Positions 1 through 6,697 of a DNA stretch of 7,961 bases are shown piece after piece. The translations under genes and the position numbers were made by a program. Under the pieces are notes generated by a model. It searched no databases, was not told where the DNA came from, and worked only from the letters and a program-made list of their open reading frames with translations. This DNA comes from an uncultured Bacteroidia bacterium (GTDB taxonomy: Bacteria; Bacteroidota; Bacteroidia; Bacteroidales; Prolixibacteraceae): NCBI GenBank assembly GCA_903859795.1, contig CAIOOC010000099.1, positions 1 through 7,961 of the forward strand. The letters run 5' to 3'. How positions within the stretch are numbered: the stretch's first letter is position 1; every line of letters begins with the position of its first letter.

Positions 1-1383
1 AATATTATGAAAGGTTATTACAATCGTCCTGAGGAAACAGCCGAAGTAATCAAAGACGGTTGGCTTTATACCGGCGATCTTGGACGAATTGAGAAGGGGG
101 GATTTTTATACATTACAGGTCGAAAAAAAGAGATCATTGTTCTCTCTAATGGCAAGAATATTAACCCTTTAGAACTCGAAATAAAACTTGAAAAAGGCTC
201 ACCTGCAATTAAGGAGGCAGGTGTTTTTATGCATAAAGAGTTGCTTCATGCAGTCATTTTTCCGGATTTTCAATATCTGTCAGATAACAAAATCGAGGAT
301 GTTCAATCCTTTTTCAGAGATTCAGTCATATCCCCATATAATGCGGCAACAAGTCCCTCCAAGCAAATCAGGCAATTTACATTGGTTAATCAGGAGTTGC
401 CACGAACTCGGTTGTCTAAATTACAAAGGTTTAAACTCGAAGAACTGATAAACAGTAAAGTTAGCGAAAGAATCAGACCTCAAGAACCTGAAACATTAGA
501 ATACAAGGTTTTAAAATCTTTGATTCAGTCGCATGTTGAAATGGATGTTTCACCCGATGATCATATTGTGTTTGATGTTGCTCTCGATTCGTTGGGCAAA
601 CTAGGACTTATCGATCAAATTGACAAAACATTTGGCATTAAAATGACTGAAGAACAATTGATTAAGTTTTCCTCAATTCGGGCTACTTCTGAATTTATTG
701 GTATCCATAAGCAATTTTACAAGCAGGAAGACGCCTCCTGGATGGAGCGGATGAAAGATGACGCAAAAGTAGATTTGCCCCGGTCCTCCTTTTTATTAAG
801 AATGATTGTTGGATCGGTCCGTTCCATTTCAAATCTCTTTATTAAGATTGAAGGAAGAGGTTTTGAAAACATCCCTGAAGGTCCTTGTTTTTTTGCCTCC
901 AACCACCAAAGTAAATTGGATGCGTTTCTTATCCTCTCCTACCTGGATGACAAAACATTAAGAAATACTTATGCGTACGCAAAAAAAGATCATGTCAATG
1001 GAGCTGTTCGCAGGTATGTGGCTCGTCATACAAACGTCATTGTCATGGATTTGGCTAAAGATTTGAAGGAATCTATCCATAAGATGGCTGAAGTAGTAAA
1101 ACTTGGTAAAAAGATTTTGATTTTTCCTGAAGGGACGCGGACATCTACCGGAGAAATGGGACCTTTTAAAAAAACATACGCTATCCTGAGTGCCGAATTA
1201 AATATTCCGATAGTTCCAATTTCATTATCCGGAGCGTTTTATGGTGAACCGACTGATCGCTTCAGAATAAGAAGAACAAAAATCGTTGTTGCATTTCTTC
1301 CGGCAATTAATCCCGAAGGGTTGTCTCCTGATGATCTGAATAACCTGGTCAAACAAAAGATTGAAGAATTGCAGATAAATTAA
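1..1383 (+). CDS. Acyl-activating enzyme (C-terminal part) fused to acyl-carrier and PlsC acyltransferase domains, 5'-truncated
   Basis: The reading frame is open from the first base (Asn-Ile before the Met at base 7), so the true start lies upstream; that Met sits inside a conserved motif (MKGYYNRPEET) and is not a start. Residues are numbered from it. Residues 1-150 are the end of an AMP-forming acyl-CoA/acyl-ACP synthetase: YTGD (21-24), GRKKEI (38-43), SNGKNI, and a probable catalytic Lys138 in PRTRLSKLQR, where Ser replaces the usual Gly of the GK motif. Residues about 163-235 resemble an acyl-carrier domain with ALDSL; Ser195 is the likely phosphopantetheine site. Residues about 260-450 are a PlsC/LPLAT acyltransferase with NHQSKLD (His300, Asp305) and FPEGTRTS (373-380). 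The likely role is to activate a fatty acid, hold it on the carrier domain and transfer it to a lysophospholipid or related acceptor at the inner membrane. E. coli Aas has acyltransferase and ligase in the opposite order and no carrier. The exact substrate cannot be read. Stop TAA. Confidence 0.9.
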   Translation, partial: NIMKGYYNRPEETAEVIKDGWLYTGDLGRIEKGGFLYITGRKKEIIVLSNGKNINPLELEIKLEKGSPAIKEAGVFMHKELLHAVIFPDFQYLSDNKIEDVQSFFRDSVISPYNAATSPSKQIRQFTLVNQELPRTRLSKLQRFKLEELINSKVSERIRPQEPETLEYKVLKSLIQSHVEMDVSPDDHIVFDVALDSLGKLGLIDQIDKTFGIKMTEEQLIKFSSIRATSEFIGIHKQFYKQEDASWMERMKDDAKVDLPRSSFLLRMIVGSVRSISNLFIKIEGRGFENIPEGPCFFASNHQSKLDAFLILSYLDDKTLRNTYAYAKKDHVNGAVRRYVARHTNVIVMDLAKDLKESIHKMAEVVKLGKKILIFPEGTRTSTGEMGPFKKTYAILSAELNIPIVPISLSGAFYGEPTDRFRIRRTKIVVAFLPAINPEGLSPDDLNNLVKQKIEELQIN

Positions 1384-1426
1384 AATTGTGTCTCACTTTC
1401 GTATCAATTTGTCAGTGGAGACAATT
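1384..1426 (+). terminator. Imperfect inverted repeat directly after the acyltransferase stop, possible terminator
   Basis: AATTGT (1384-1389) pairs with ACAATT (1421-1426), and CTCAC with GTGGAG further in if a GT bulge and a single-G bulge are allowed. An alternative register pairs GTCTC with GAGAC. The position immediately after the stop codon suits transcription termination or 3'-end protection. No clean T-run follows (the next bases are ACTTTC), so it is not a canonical intrinsic terminator. Confidence 0.3.
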
Positions 1427-1439
1427 ACTTTCAATATTG

Positions 1440-1578
1440 TGATGCAAATCTTTTATACCTAGACATAGATCTTGGTTCCCAAGACAAAGATCTTCAAAAT
1501 CCAGACAAAGATCTTCGATACACAGACAAAAATCTTCAAAATGCAGACAATAAACATTGGTTAGGCGATAAAGATCAT
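1440..1578. repeat. Degenerate 21-bp tandem repeat array with palindromic core
   Basis: Units begin at 1461, 1482, 1503, 1524, 1545 and 1566, exactly 21 bp apart, with a weaker unit at 1440. The conserved 13-bp half is AGACAAAGATCTT and the remaining 8 bp vary. Units at 1482 and 1503 share the 13-bp core exactly. The units at 1461 and 1524 each differ from it by one base. The units at 1545 and 1566 are more decayed (1566 matches 10 of 13). The core contains the 8-bp palindrome AAGATCTT (1487-1494 and 1508-1515), so sites recur on the same face of the helix every two turns. The period is a multiple of three, which keeps frames open on both strands: DKDLxxx heptads on + and DLCLxxE heptads on -. 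I read it as a non-coding minisatellite-like or protein-binding array, not a gene; its function is unknown. Confidence 0.85.
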
Positions 1579-1730
1579 TCACAACGGGTAACAATGAAAT
1601 ATTATAGAATTCCAAAGAGCAGATAAAGTTAAGGATCTCTGTAACCTGAACAGACCACCTATACTCTCCTTAATGCATAAACATCTAATTTCCCTACTTC
1701 ACCCTGTTCAAAAGGGGAGTTAAGAATTAT

Positions 1731-1762
1731 TTTAAACTTTTTTACTGCTGCTGTTGTTTAAA
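1731..1762. promoter_or_regulatory. TTTAAAC / GTTTAAA inverted repeat
   Basis: TTTAAAC (1731-1737) and GTTTAAA (1756-1762) form a perfect 7-bp inverted repeat with an 18-base spacer; the right arm is itself part of the palindrome GTTTAAAC (1756-1763). It lies about 90 bp upstream of the propeller start and could be a regulator site or a weak hairpin. In AT-rich DNA an arm of this composition can arise by chance. Confidence 0.25.
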
Positions 1763-1779
1763 CTATATAGCTAACACCG

Positions 1780-1796
1780 ATCAGTGAGAAACTGAT
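1780..1796. promoter_or_regulatory. ATCAGT-GAGAA-ACTGAT hairpin in the leader
   Basis: The arms ATCAGT (1780-1785) and ACTGAT (1791-1796) are perfectly complementary around a 5-base loop, about 50 bp before the propeller start. This could be an mRNA leader hairpin or a small operator. No poly-T follows, so a terminator is unlikely. The six-pair stem is only modestly stable. Confidence 0.3.
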
Positions 1797-1847
1797 TACT
1801 TAACATCTGCATAAATTAAACATTAGTTGTATTGCTAAATAACAAAT

Positions 1848-2873
1848 ATGGAAAGAAGATCCTTTTTGAAAAACGCAGCTCTTTCTGCTGCCGGATTATT
1901 AATATCCAAAGACCTTTTCAGTAAACCCAAAGGGAAGATTTATGGTCATAACGAAATGACCTTCAGATTGCATACCGAATGGGGCGCCCTTAATCCAAAA
2001 AAAACTCCGGTAAATGACTGTCACGAAATGATCCAGGATGTAAAGGGGAGGATTTTATTACTGACCAACGAAACAAAAAACAACATTATTATTTACAACA
2101 AAAGTGGAAAACTGATCGATACCTGGGGTAAAGAATTTCCCGGAGCACATGGACTTACGGTTCAGCATACCGGCAAGGAGGATTATTTATTTATCACAGA
2201 TACCGCTAAACATCAGGTATATAAAACAACAATTGATGGCAAAATACTTTTAACCATTGATCCGCCGGGCGATATTCCCGCCTACCAAAAAAAGGAAGCG
2301 TTTGTCCCTACTGAGACAACAGTTCTTGAAAATGGTGATTTCTATATTGCCGATGGCTATGGTGCCCAACACATTTTACATTATGATGAAAAAGGTGTGT
2401 TAAAAAATTCTTTTGGAGGACGAGGAACTGGAGACGAACACTTTGATAATGCTCATGGCATCTGTGTTGACACGCGTTCCGGCACAACTACATTGCTGAT
2501 CACCGACAGAACCCGGAATGCCTTTAAACGGTTTTCGCTCGAAGGTAAATTAATAGAAGTGATTCATTTACCAGGTGCATGTGTCTGCAGACCAGTGATT
2601 AAAGGCGATTATTTATATGCTGCTGTTTTACGGTCACCCAGCCTTGACAATGCAAATTCAGGTTTCGTAACAATTCTCAATAAGGAGAATAAGGTTGTTT
2701 CGAATCTTGGAGGTTCTGAACCAGTATATGAAAACAATAAACTTTTGCCTATGTCACAGACCGATAAAATATTTATTCACCCTCATGATGTGTGCATAGA
2801 TGACGAAGGAAGTCTGTATGTTGCACAGTGGGCTTCCGGAAAGGTTTATCCCTATAAATTTACAAAGTCATAA
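1848..2873 (+). CDS. Tat-exported NHL-repeat six-bladed beta-propeller, peptidyl-alpha-hydroxyglycine lyase-like
   Basis: The 341-residue protein starts with a twin-arginine signal, ERRSFLKN (2-9), then a hydrophobic stretch (about 10-19), so it should be exported folded. The rest is a beta-propeller of six NHL-type blades whose inner strands begin near His59, His101 (GAHGLTV), Thr155-Glu156, His203 (NAHGICVD), Arg248 and His313 (HPHDVCID). His101, His203 and His313 fall on alternate blades, as the three zinc-binding His do in the lyase domain of peptidylglycine alpha-amidating monooxygenase. The ADGYG motif (Tyr171) and ITDR (Arg221) also resemble lyase catalytic segments; the first-blade Arg of that enzyme is not evident. 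I infer a metal-binding propeller; lyase activity is not shown. Such propellers recur beside DUF1501/DUF1553 genes. It is probably the first gene of the cluster, 45 bp before the cytochrome. The ATG at 1848 is supported because it places the RR motif at the very N-terminus; there is no Shine-Dalgarno sequence. Confidence 0.88.
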   Translation: MERRSFLKNAALSAAGLLISKDLFSKPKGKIYGHNEMTFRLHTEWGALNPKKTPVNDCHEMIQDVKGRILLLTNETKNNIIIYNKSGKLIDTWGKEFPGAHGLTVQHTGKEDYLFITDTAKHQVYKTTIDGKILLTIDPPGDIPAYQKKEAFVPTETTVLENGDFYIADGYGAQHILHYDEKGVLKNSFGGRGTGDEHFDNAHGICVDTRSGTTTLLITDRTRNAFKRFSLEGKLIEVIHLPGACVCRPVIKGDYLYAAVLRSPSLDNANSGFVTILNKENKVVSNLGGSEPVYENNKLLPMSQTDKIFIHPHDVCIDDEGSLYVAQWASGKVYPYKFTKS

Positions 2874-2918
2874 TTAAAAAAGGATTAACAAAACGAATTC
2901 CCATTCTGTTTTCTAAAG

Positions 2919-5243
2919 ATGAAAAAAATTTCCATATTAACTTTTGCTGTAATAATTATTATTGTATTGATTATTGGAGTTAACAGGTTTCTAAAATATA
3001 AAAGGACTCAACAGGAAAATGCAATATCGTATAACCGGGATATTCGTCCTATTCTTTCAGATAAATGTTTTGCTTGTCATGGGCCGGATGCTAATAAACG
3101 GAAAGCCGGACTAAGGCTGGACCAACAGGCCGGAGCTTATGCAGAGTTGAAAAAGAATAAAGGTCATTTTGCGATTGTGCCCGGATTCCCTGAAAAAAGT
3201 GAATTGATCAGTCGCATAGAATCCAATGATCCCTCATTGCTGATGCCTTTACCCGAAAGTCATCTCACCAAACTAAATCGTGATGAAATCAACCTTTTCC
3301 GTCAATGGATTAAAGATGGTGCAAAATATGAAAAACATTGGGCTTTTGTGGCTCCCGTAAAATCTTCCGTCCCTGATGTTAGTGACAAGAGTTGGACCCG
3401 GAATGAAATTGATAATTTTATACTTCATAAATTAGATCAAAAAGGACTAAATCCAAATGACGAAGCAACAAAAGAAACGCTGATTAAACGTGCATTCGCT
3501 GATATTACAGGTCTCCCCCCGACCTATCAGGAAATTAACAGGTGGAGTGGCTCTTCTGAAAAAAATTGGTATAGTCAGTTGATAGATACGCTTTTACAAA
3601 AGCCTTCGTATGGTGAAAAAATGACTATATTATGGTGCGACTTAGCCCGATATGCTGACTCCTTCGGTTTTCAGGATGACAATATCAGGTCTCAATGGCC
3701 ATGGAGAGATTGGGTAATAAATGCCTTTAATAAAAATCTGCCATATGACAAATTCCTTACTGAACAGATTGCAGGCGATCTGTTGCCTAATGCATCAAAG
3801 GAAAATATTTTAGCAACTGCATTTTTCCGAAATCACAAATACACCGAAGAGGGTGGAATCATTGACGAAGAGTATCGTGTCTCTTATAATATTGACAAAA
3901 CCAGGACTTACGGAAAAGCGATATTGGGTGTCACCATCGAATGTGCACAATGTCATGATCACAAGTACGACCCTTTTTCCAACAAAGATTATTACCAGTT
4001 GTACGCCTTCTTTAATATCAGTAAGGAAAAGGGATTTGAAGGAGATGTCAGCACTTCAACACCGGCAAAGGCACCTAAGCTTTTCATTAACAGTGAAGAG
4101 ATCAGGAAATTTATGCCATATGTTAATCCTGTTGATACCAGCACTTTACAGGTCTCAGTAATGGCCGATGACTCAGTTAAAAAGCGCACCTATATTTTAA
4201 GCCGGGGGAGATATGACGCCCCGACTTCAGTGGAGGTTAAACCCCAAGGGCTTGAATCTATAATGCCTTATGACACTCTAACATATCCTCGTAACAGACT
4301 TGGTCTTGCACAATGGACAATCAATAAAAACAATCCTTTAACTGCGCGGGTTTTCGTGAATTTTATATGGCAGGAGATTTTTGGAAGAGGGATTGAGAAG
4401 ACTTCCAGTGATTATGGTTTACAAGGAGAATTACCGTCTCACCCTGAATTACTGGATTGGCTGGCAGTCGATTTTATGGATCACAATTGGGATATAAAAT
4501 ATCTGATCAAAAAAATCCTCACAAGTAGTACCTATTGTCAATCAAGTGAGGTAAGCAAAAAACAACTGGAACAAGATCCGGAAAACGTATACTATTCCAG
4601 ATCACCACGTATACGGTTTAAGGCAGAGATTATCCGGGACTGGGTTTTAAGCAGTAGTGGTTTGCTCAATCCCCGCATTGGTGGACCAAGTGTAAAACCA
4701 TATCAGCCAAAGGGTGTTTGGGAAAGTACATCCTCAGGCAGAGGAGTACTTGCAACTTACAAACAGGATCATGGTCCCCTTATTTACAGAAGGGGGTTGT
4801 ATACAATTTTTAAGCTTACTGCACCCCCGCCAAGTTTGATGATATTTGATGCAAGTAGCCGTGATCAGTGCGAAGCGAGACGTTCCAGTACAAACACACC
4901 ATTACAGGCTCTGACAATGCTTAATGATCCTACTGTTCTGGAAGCATCCCGGGTTTTAGCCGAAAATATTTCAATTGAGTCAAAGAGCCTCGATGATAAA
5001 ATAGAACAGGCCTTCGAGTCAATCCTGGTCCGTAAACCATCAAAGTTTGAAAAAAATAAATTGGTTGATTATTGTAAAAGACAACAAGTCTATTTCAATG
5101 AGCACCCTGACTTATTAAAATTATCACTGGAGGCTGGTGAATTCAAACACCCTAAAGAACAGCATGATATAGTGGAAGCCGGAGCATTAATGAAAACGAT
5201 TTTAATCATTTATAATTTAGCAGAAGCCATTACAAAATCTTAA
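2919..5243 (+). CDS. Membrane-anchored di-haem planctomycete-type cytochrome, DUF1549/DUF1553 (PSCyt1-PSCyt2-PSD1)
   Basis: The 774-residue protein has an N-terminal membrane anchor or uncleaved Sec signal (about 5-25, rich in Ile/Val). PSCyt1 (about 38-135) follows, with haem c motif CFACH (Cys50, Cys53, His54) and a possible distal ligand Met109 in LMP. PSCyt2/DUF1549 (about 158-365) contains FADITGLPPT, DLARYADSFG and a second haem motif CAQCHDHKYDPF (Cys342, Cys345, His346). PSD1/DUF1553 (about 420-730) contains ILSRGRYDAP, NRLGLAQW, NPLTARVFVN, PSHPELLDWLA and STNTPLQALTMLNDP. These families are known as partners of DUF1501 proteins; their biochemical role is not established. The lectin-like or other insert that lengthens many relatives between DUF1549 and DUF1553 is missing. 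The domain boundaries are complete, so I do not regard it as truncated. VNFIW carries Phe where family members usually have Arg (VNRIW). It should act in the periplasm as an electron carrier or redox subunit. It ends 6 bp before the DUF1501 gene, consistent with co-transcription. Confidence 0.93.
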   Translation: MKKISILTFAVIIIIVLIIGVNRFLKYKRTQQENAISYNRDIRPILSDKCFACHGPDANKRKAGLRLDQQAGAYAELKKNKGHFAIVPGFPEKSELISRIESNDPSLLMPLPESHLTKLNRDEINLFRQWIKDGAKYEKHWAFVAPVKSSVPDVSDKSWTRNEIDNFILHKLDQKGLNPNDEATKETLIKRAFADITGLPPTYQEINRWSGSSEKNWYSQLIDTLLQKPSYGEKMTILWCDLARYADSFGFQDDNIRSQWPWRDWVINAFNKNLPYDKFLTEQIAGDLLPNASKENILATAFFRNHKYTEEGGIIDEEYRVSYNIDKTRTYGKAILGVTIECAQCHDHKYDPFSNKDYYQLYAFFNISKEKGFEGDVSTSTPAKAPKLFINSEEIRKFMPYVNPVDTSTLQVSVMADDSVKKRTYILSRGRYDAPTSVEVKPQGLESIMPYDTLTYPRNRLGLAQWTINKNNPLTARVFVNFIWQEIFGRGIEKTSSDYGLQGELPSHPELLDWLAVDFMDHNWDIKYLIKKILTSSTYCQSSEVSKKQLEQDPENVYYSRSPRIRFKAEIIRDWVLSSSGLLNPRIGGPSVKPYQPKGVWESTSSGRGVLATYKQDHGPLIYRRGLYTIFKLTAPPPSLMIFDASSRDQCEARRSSTNTPLQALTMLNDPTVLEASRVLAENISIESKSLDDKIEQAFESILVRKPSKFEKNKLVDYCKRQQVYFNEHPDLLKLSLEAGEFKHPKEQHDIVEAGALMKTILIIYNLAEAITKS

Positions 5244-5249
5244 GCTATT

Positions 5250-6695
5250 ATGAGAGAATTTTTAGAACACGGATTAAACCAAAACAGGCGAAAGTTTTTA
5301 TCAAAATTAAGTCTTGGCATAGGTGGATTAGCGTTAGGTTCTTTAATGGTACCTGGAATCTTTGACGGGAAAAATGAAGATGACCTATTCACAAATGTAC
5401 TTCCTCACTTTGCACCAAAAGCGAAACGGGTAATCTACCTTTTCCAGAATGGTGCACCCTCACAATTAGATCTGTTTGATTATAAACCGATGCTCCAAAA
5501 AATGCAGGGTGAAGATTTACCAGCAAGTATTCGCATGGGTCAAAGGCTTACAGGGATGACAGCCAATCAAGCAAAATTTCCTTTAGCGGGAACTAAATTT
5601 AATTTCGCACAATATGGTCAGAGTGGTGCATGGTTTAGTGAAACTCTCCCCCACCTGGCAAGCATGAGTGACGATATGTGTTTTGTCAGATCTTTATACA
5701 CCGAAGCGATTAATCACGATCCCGCACTGACATTCTTTCAGACCGGAGCACAGGTTGGCAACCGGCCAAGCATGGGATCCTGGATCAGTTATGGTTTAGG
5801 GAGTGAGAATAAAAATTTACCGGCGTTTTGTGTTTTGTTAAGTAAAGGAAAAGGAAACGGTCAGGGGGTTTATTCTAAATTATGGTCAAACGGATTTCTC
5901 GATTCTATCCACCAGGGCGTTCAGTTCAGCAGCGGTGAGGAACCTGTAAAATATTTAACAGATCCCGAGTTTATCAACCGGGCAGATAAGAGGGCTATGC
6001 TTGATGAAATTTCATCGCTTAATCAGGCAGCATATAAAGAAATCGGGGATCCTGAAATTGTCACAAAGATACAGCAATACGAATTAGCATATCGCATGCA
6101 GATGGCTGTTCCCGAACTTACTTCATTGCAAAATGAACCTGAATCAATCATAAAGATGTATGGACCAGAGTGTCTAATTCCTGGAACTTATGCTGCTAAC
6201 TGTCTGCTGGCACGTAAATTATCTGAAAACGGTGTTCGTTTTGTTCAATTGTACCACCAGGGATGGGATACTCATGGAAATCTACCAAAAGAGATCGAAG
6301 GGCAATGCAAGGACGTTGACCAGGCATCAGCAGCTCTAATTAAAGATTTAAAACAACGTGGATTGCTTGACGAAACATTGATTATCTGGGGTGGTGAATT
6401 TGGGAGAACCAACTATTGCCAGGGTACTTTAACCAAAGATAATTATGGCCGTGACCATCATCCACGGTGCTTTACAATTTGGATGGCTGGCGGTGGAGTT
6501 AAACCCGGAGTATTTGGTGAAACTGATGAGTTTGGGTATAATATCACCAAACTACCAGTGCATGTACATGATTTTCAGGCGACTGTTCTTCATCTGATGG
6601 GAATTGACCATGAAAGATTTACGTTCAAACATCAGGGAAGACGCTACAAGTTGACAGATGTGGCTGGTAATGTTGTCCATGATATAATAAGTTAA
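5250..6695 (+). CDS. Tat-exported DUF1501 protein (alkaline phosphatase/sulfatase-like superfamily)
   Basis: The 481-residue protein is full length for the family. It begins with the usual DUF1501 N-terminus: a short leader, twin-arginine motif NRRKFLSK (12-19) and a Gly/Leu-rich hydrophobic segment (about 22-36). Family signatures follow in order: VIYLFQNGAPSQLDLFDYKP (61-80), INHDPALTFFQTG (154-166), GWDTHGN (338-344), WGGEFGRT (380-387), and GRDHHP then WMAGGGVKPG (400-420). The acidic and His residues Asp74, His156, Asp157, Asp340, His342, Glu383, His403 and His404 are plausible metal or catalytic ligands by analogy with the alkaline-phosphatase fold, but no substrate is established for the family. 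DUF1501 is habitually encoded next to DUF1549/DUF1553 cytochromes, as here with 6 bp upstream, suggesting a periplasmic complex or pathway. The downstream gene starts 2 bp after the stop. The ATG at 5250 is chosen because it gives the standard signal-peptide spacing. Confidence 0.93.
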   Translation: MREFLEHGLNQNRRKFLSKLSLGIGGLALGSLMVPGIFDGKNEDDLFTNVLPHFAPKAKRVIYLFQNGAPSQLDLFDYKPMLQKMQGEDLPASIRMGQRLTGMTANQAKFPLAGTKFNFAQYGQSGAWFSETLPHLASMSDDMCFVRSLYTEAINHDPALTFFQTGAQVGNRPSMGSWISYGLGSENKNLPAFCVLLSKGKGNGQGVYSKLWSNGFLDSIHQGVQFSSGEEPVKYLTDPEFINRADKRAMLDEISSLNQAAYKEIGDPEIVTKIQQYELAYRMQMAVPELTSLQNEPESIIKMYGPECLIPGTYAANCLLARKLSENGVRFVQLYHQGWDTHGNLPKEIEGQCKDVDQASAALIKDLKQRGLLDETLIIWGGEFGRTNYCQGTLTKDNYGRDHHPRCFTIWMAGGGVKPGVFGETDEFGYNITKLPVHVHDFQATVLHLMGIDHERFTFKHQGRRYKLTDVAGNVVHDIIS

Positions 6696-6697
6696 GA

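Larger units (their letters stand above)
1579..1847. other. Intergenic leader upstream of the four-gene cytochrome/DUF1501 cluster
   Basis: No convincing reading frame or RNA gene is visible in this stretch, which separates the repeat array from the propeller gene and should contain the promoter of the cluster. I found no clear match to the Bacteroidota promoter pattern (TTTG near -33, TAnnTTTG near -7). A sigma70-like pair, TTTACT (1741-1746) and TATATA (1764-1769) with a 17-bp spacer, is present but weak. Two inverted repeats are listed separately. There is no Shine-Dalgarno sequence before the ATG at 1848, only AT-rich sequence. Confidence 0.5.

Noticed and set aside
188..448. 86-codon + strand open frame inside the acyl-activating gene
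   Set aside because: It overlaps a well-conserved adenylation and linker region in another frame, and its translation shows no family features.
717..902. 61-codon minus-strand open frame in the acyltransferase region
   Set aside because: It is antisense to the conserved PlsC domain with no recognisable motif.
1440..1578. CRISPR array
   Set aside because: The units are 21 bp end to end with a 13-bp core and 8-bp variable part; there are no 25-40 bp repeats, no unique spacers of typical length and no cas genes.
1440..1578. Plasmid replication iterons
   Set aside because: The 21-bp period fits iterons, but there is no Rep gene, DnaA box cluster or other replication feature in the window.
1412..1615. 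67-codon minus-strand reading frame with Cys-rich DLCLxxE heptads
   Set aside because: It is fully explained by the 21-bp tandem repeat, whose period preserves any open frame; the plus strand is equally open, and the flanking parts show no recognisable protein.
1741..1769. Sigma70-like promoter TTTACT, 17 bp, TATATA
   Set aside because: Each hexamer matches only 4 of 6 consensus bases, the DNA is AT-rich, and the likely host phylum uses a different promoter pattern; position alone is not enough to annotate it.
3853..4161. 102-codon + strand open frame inside the DUF1549 region
   Set aside because: It overlaps the second haem motif of the real gene in a different frame and shows no family resemblance.
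3992..4189. 65-codon minus-strand open frame in the same region
   Set aside because: It lies antisense to the DUF1549/DUF1553 gene and has no motif of its own.
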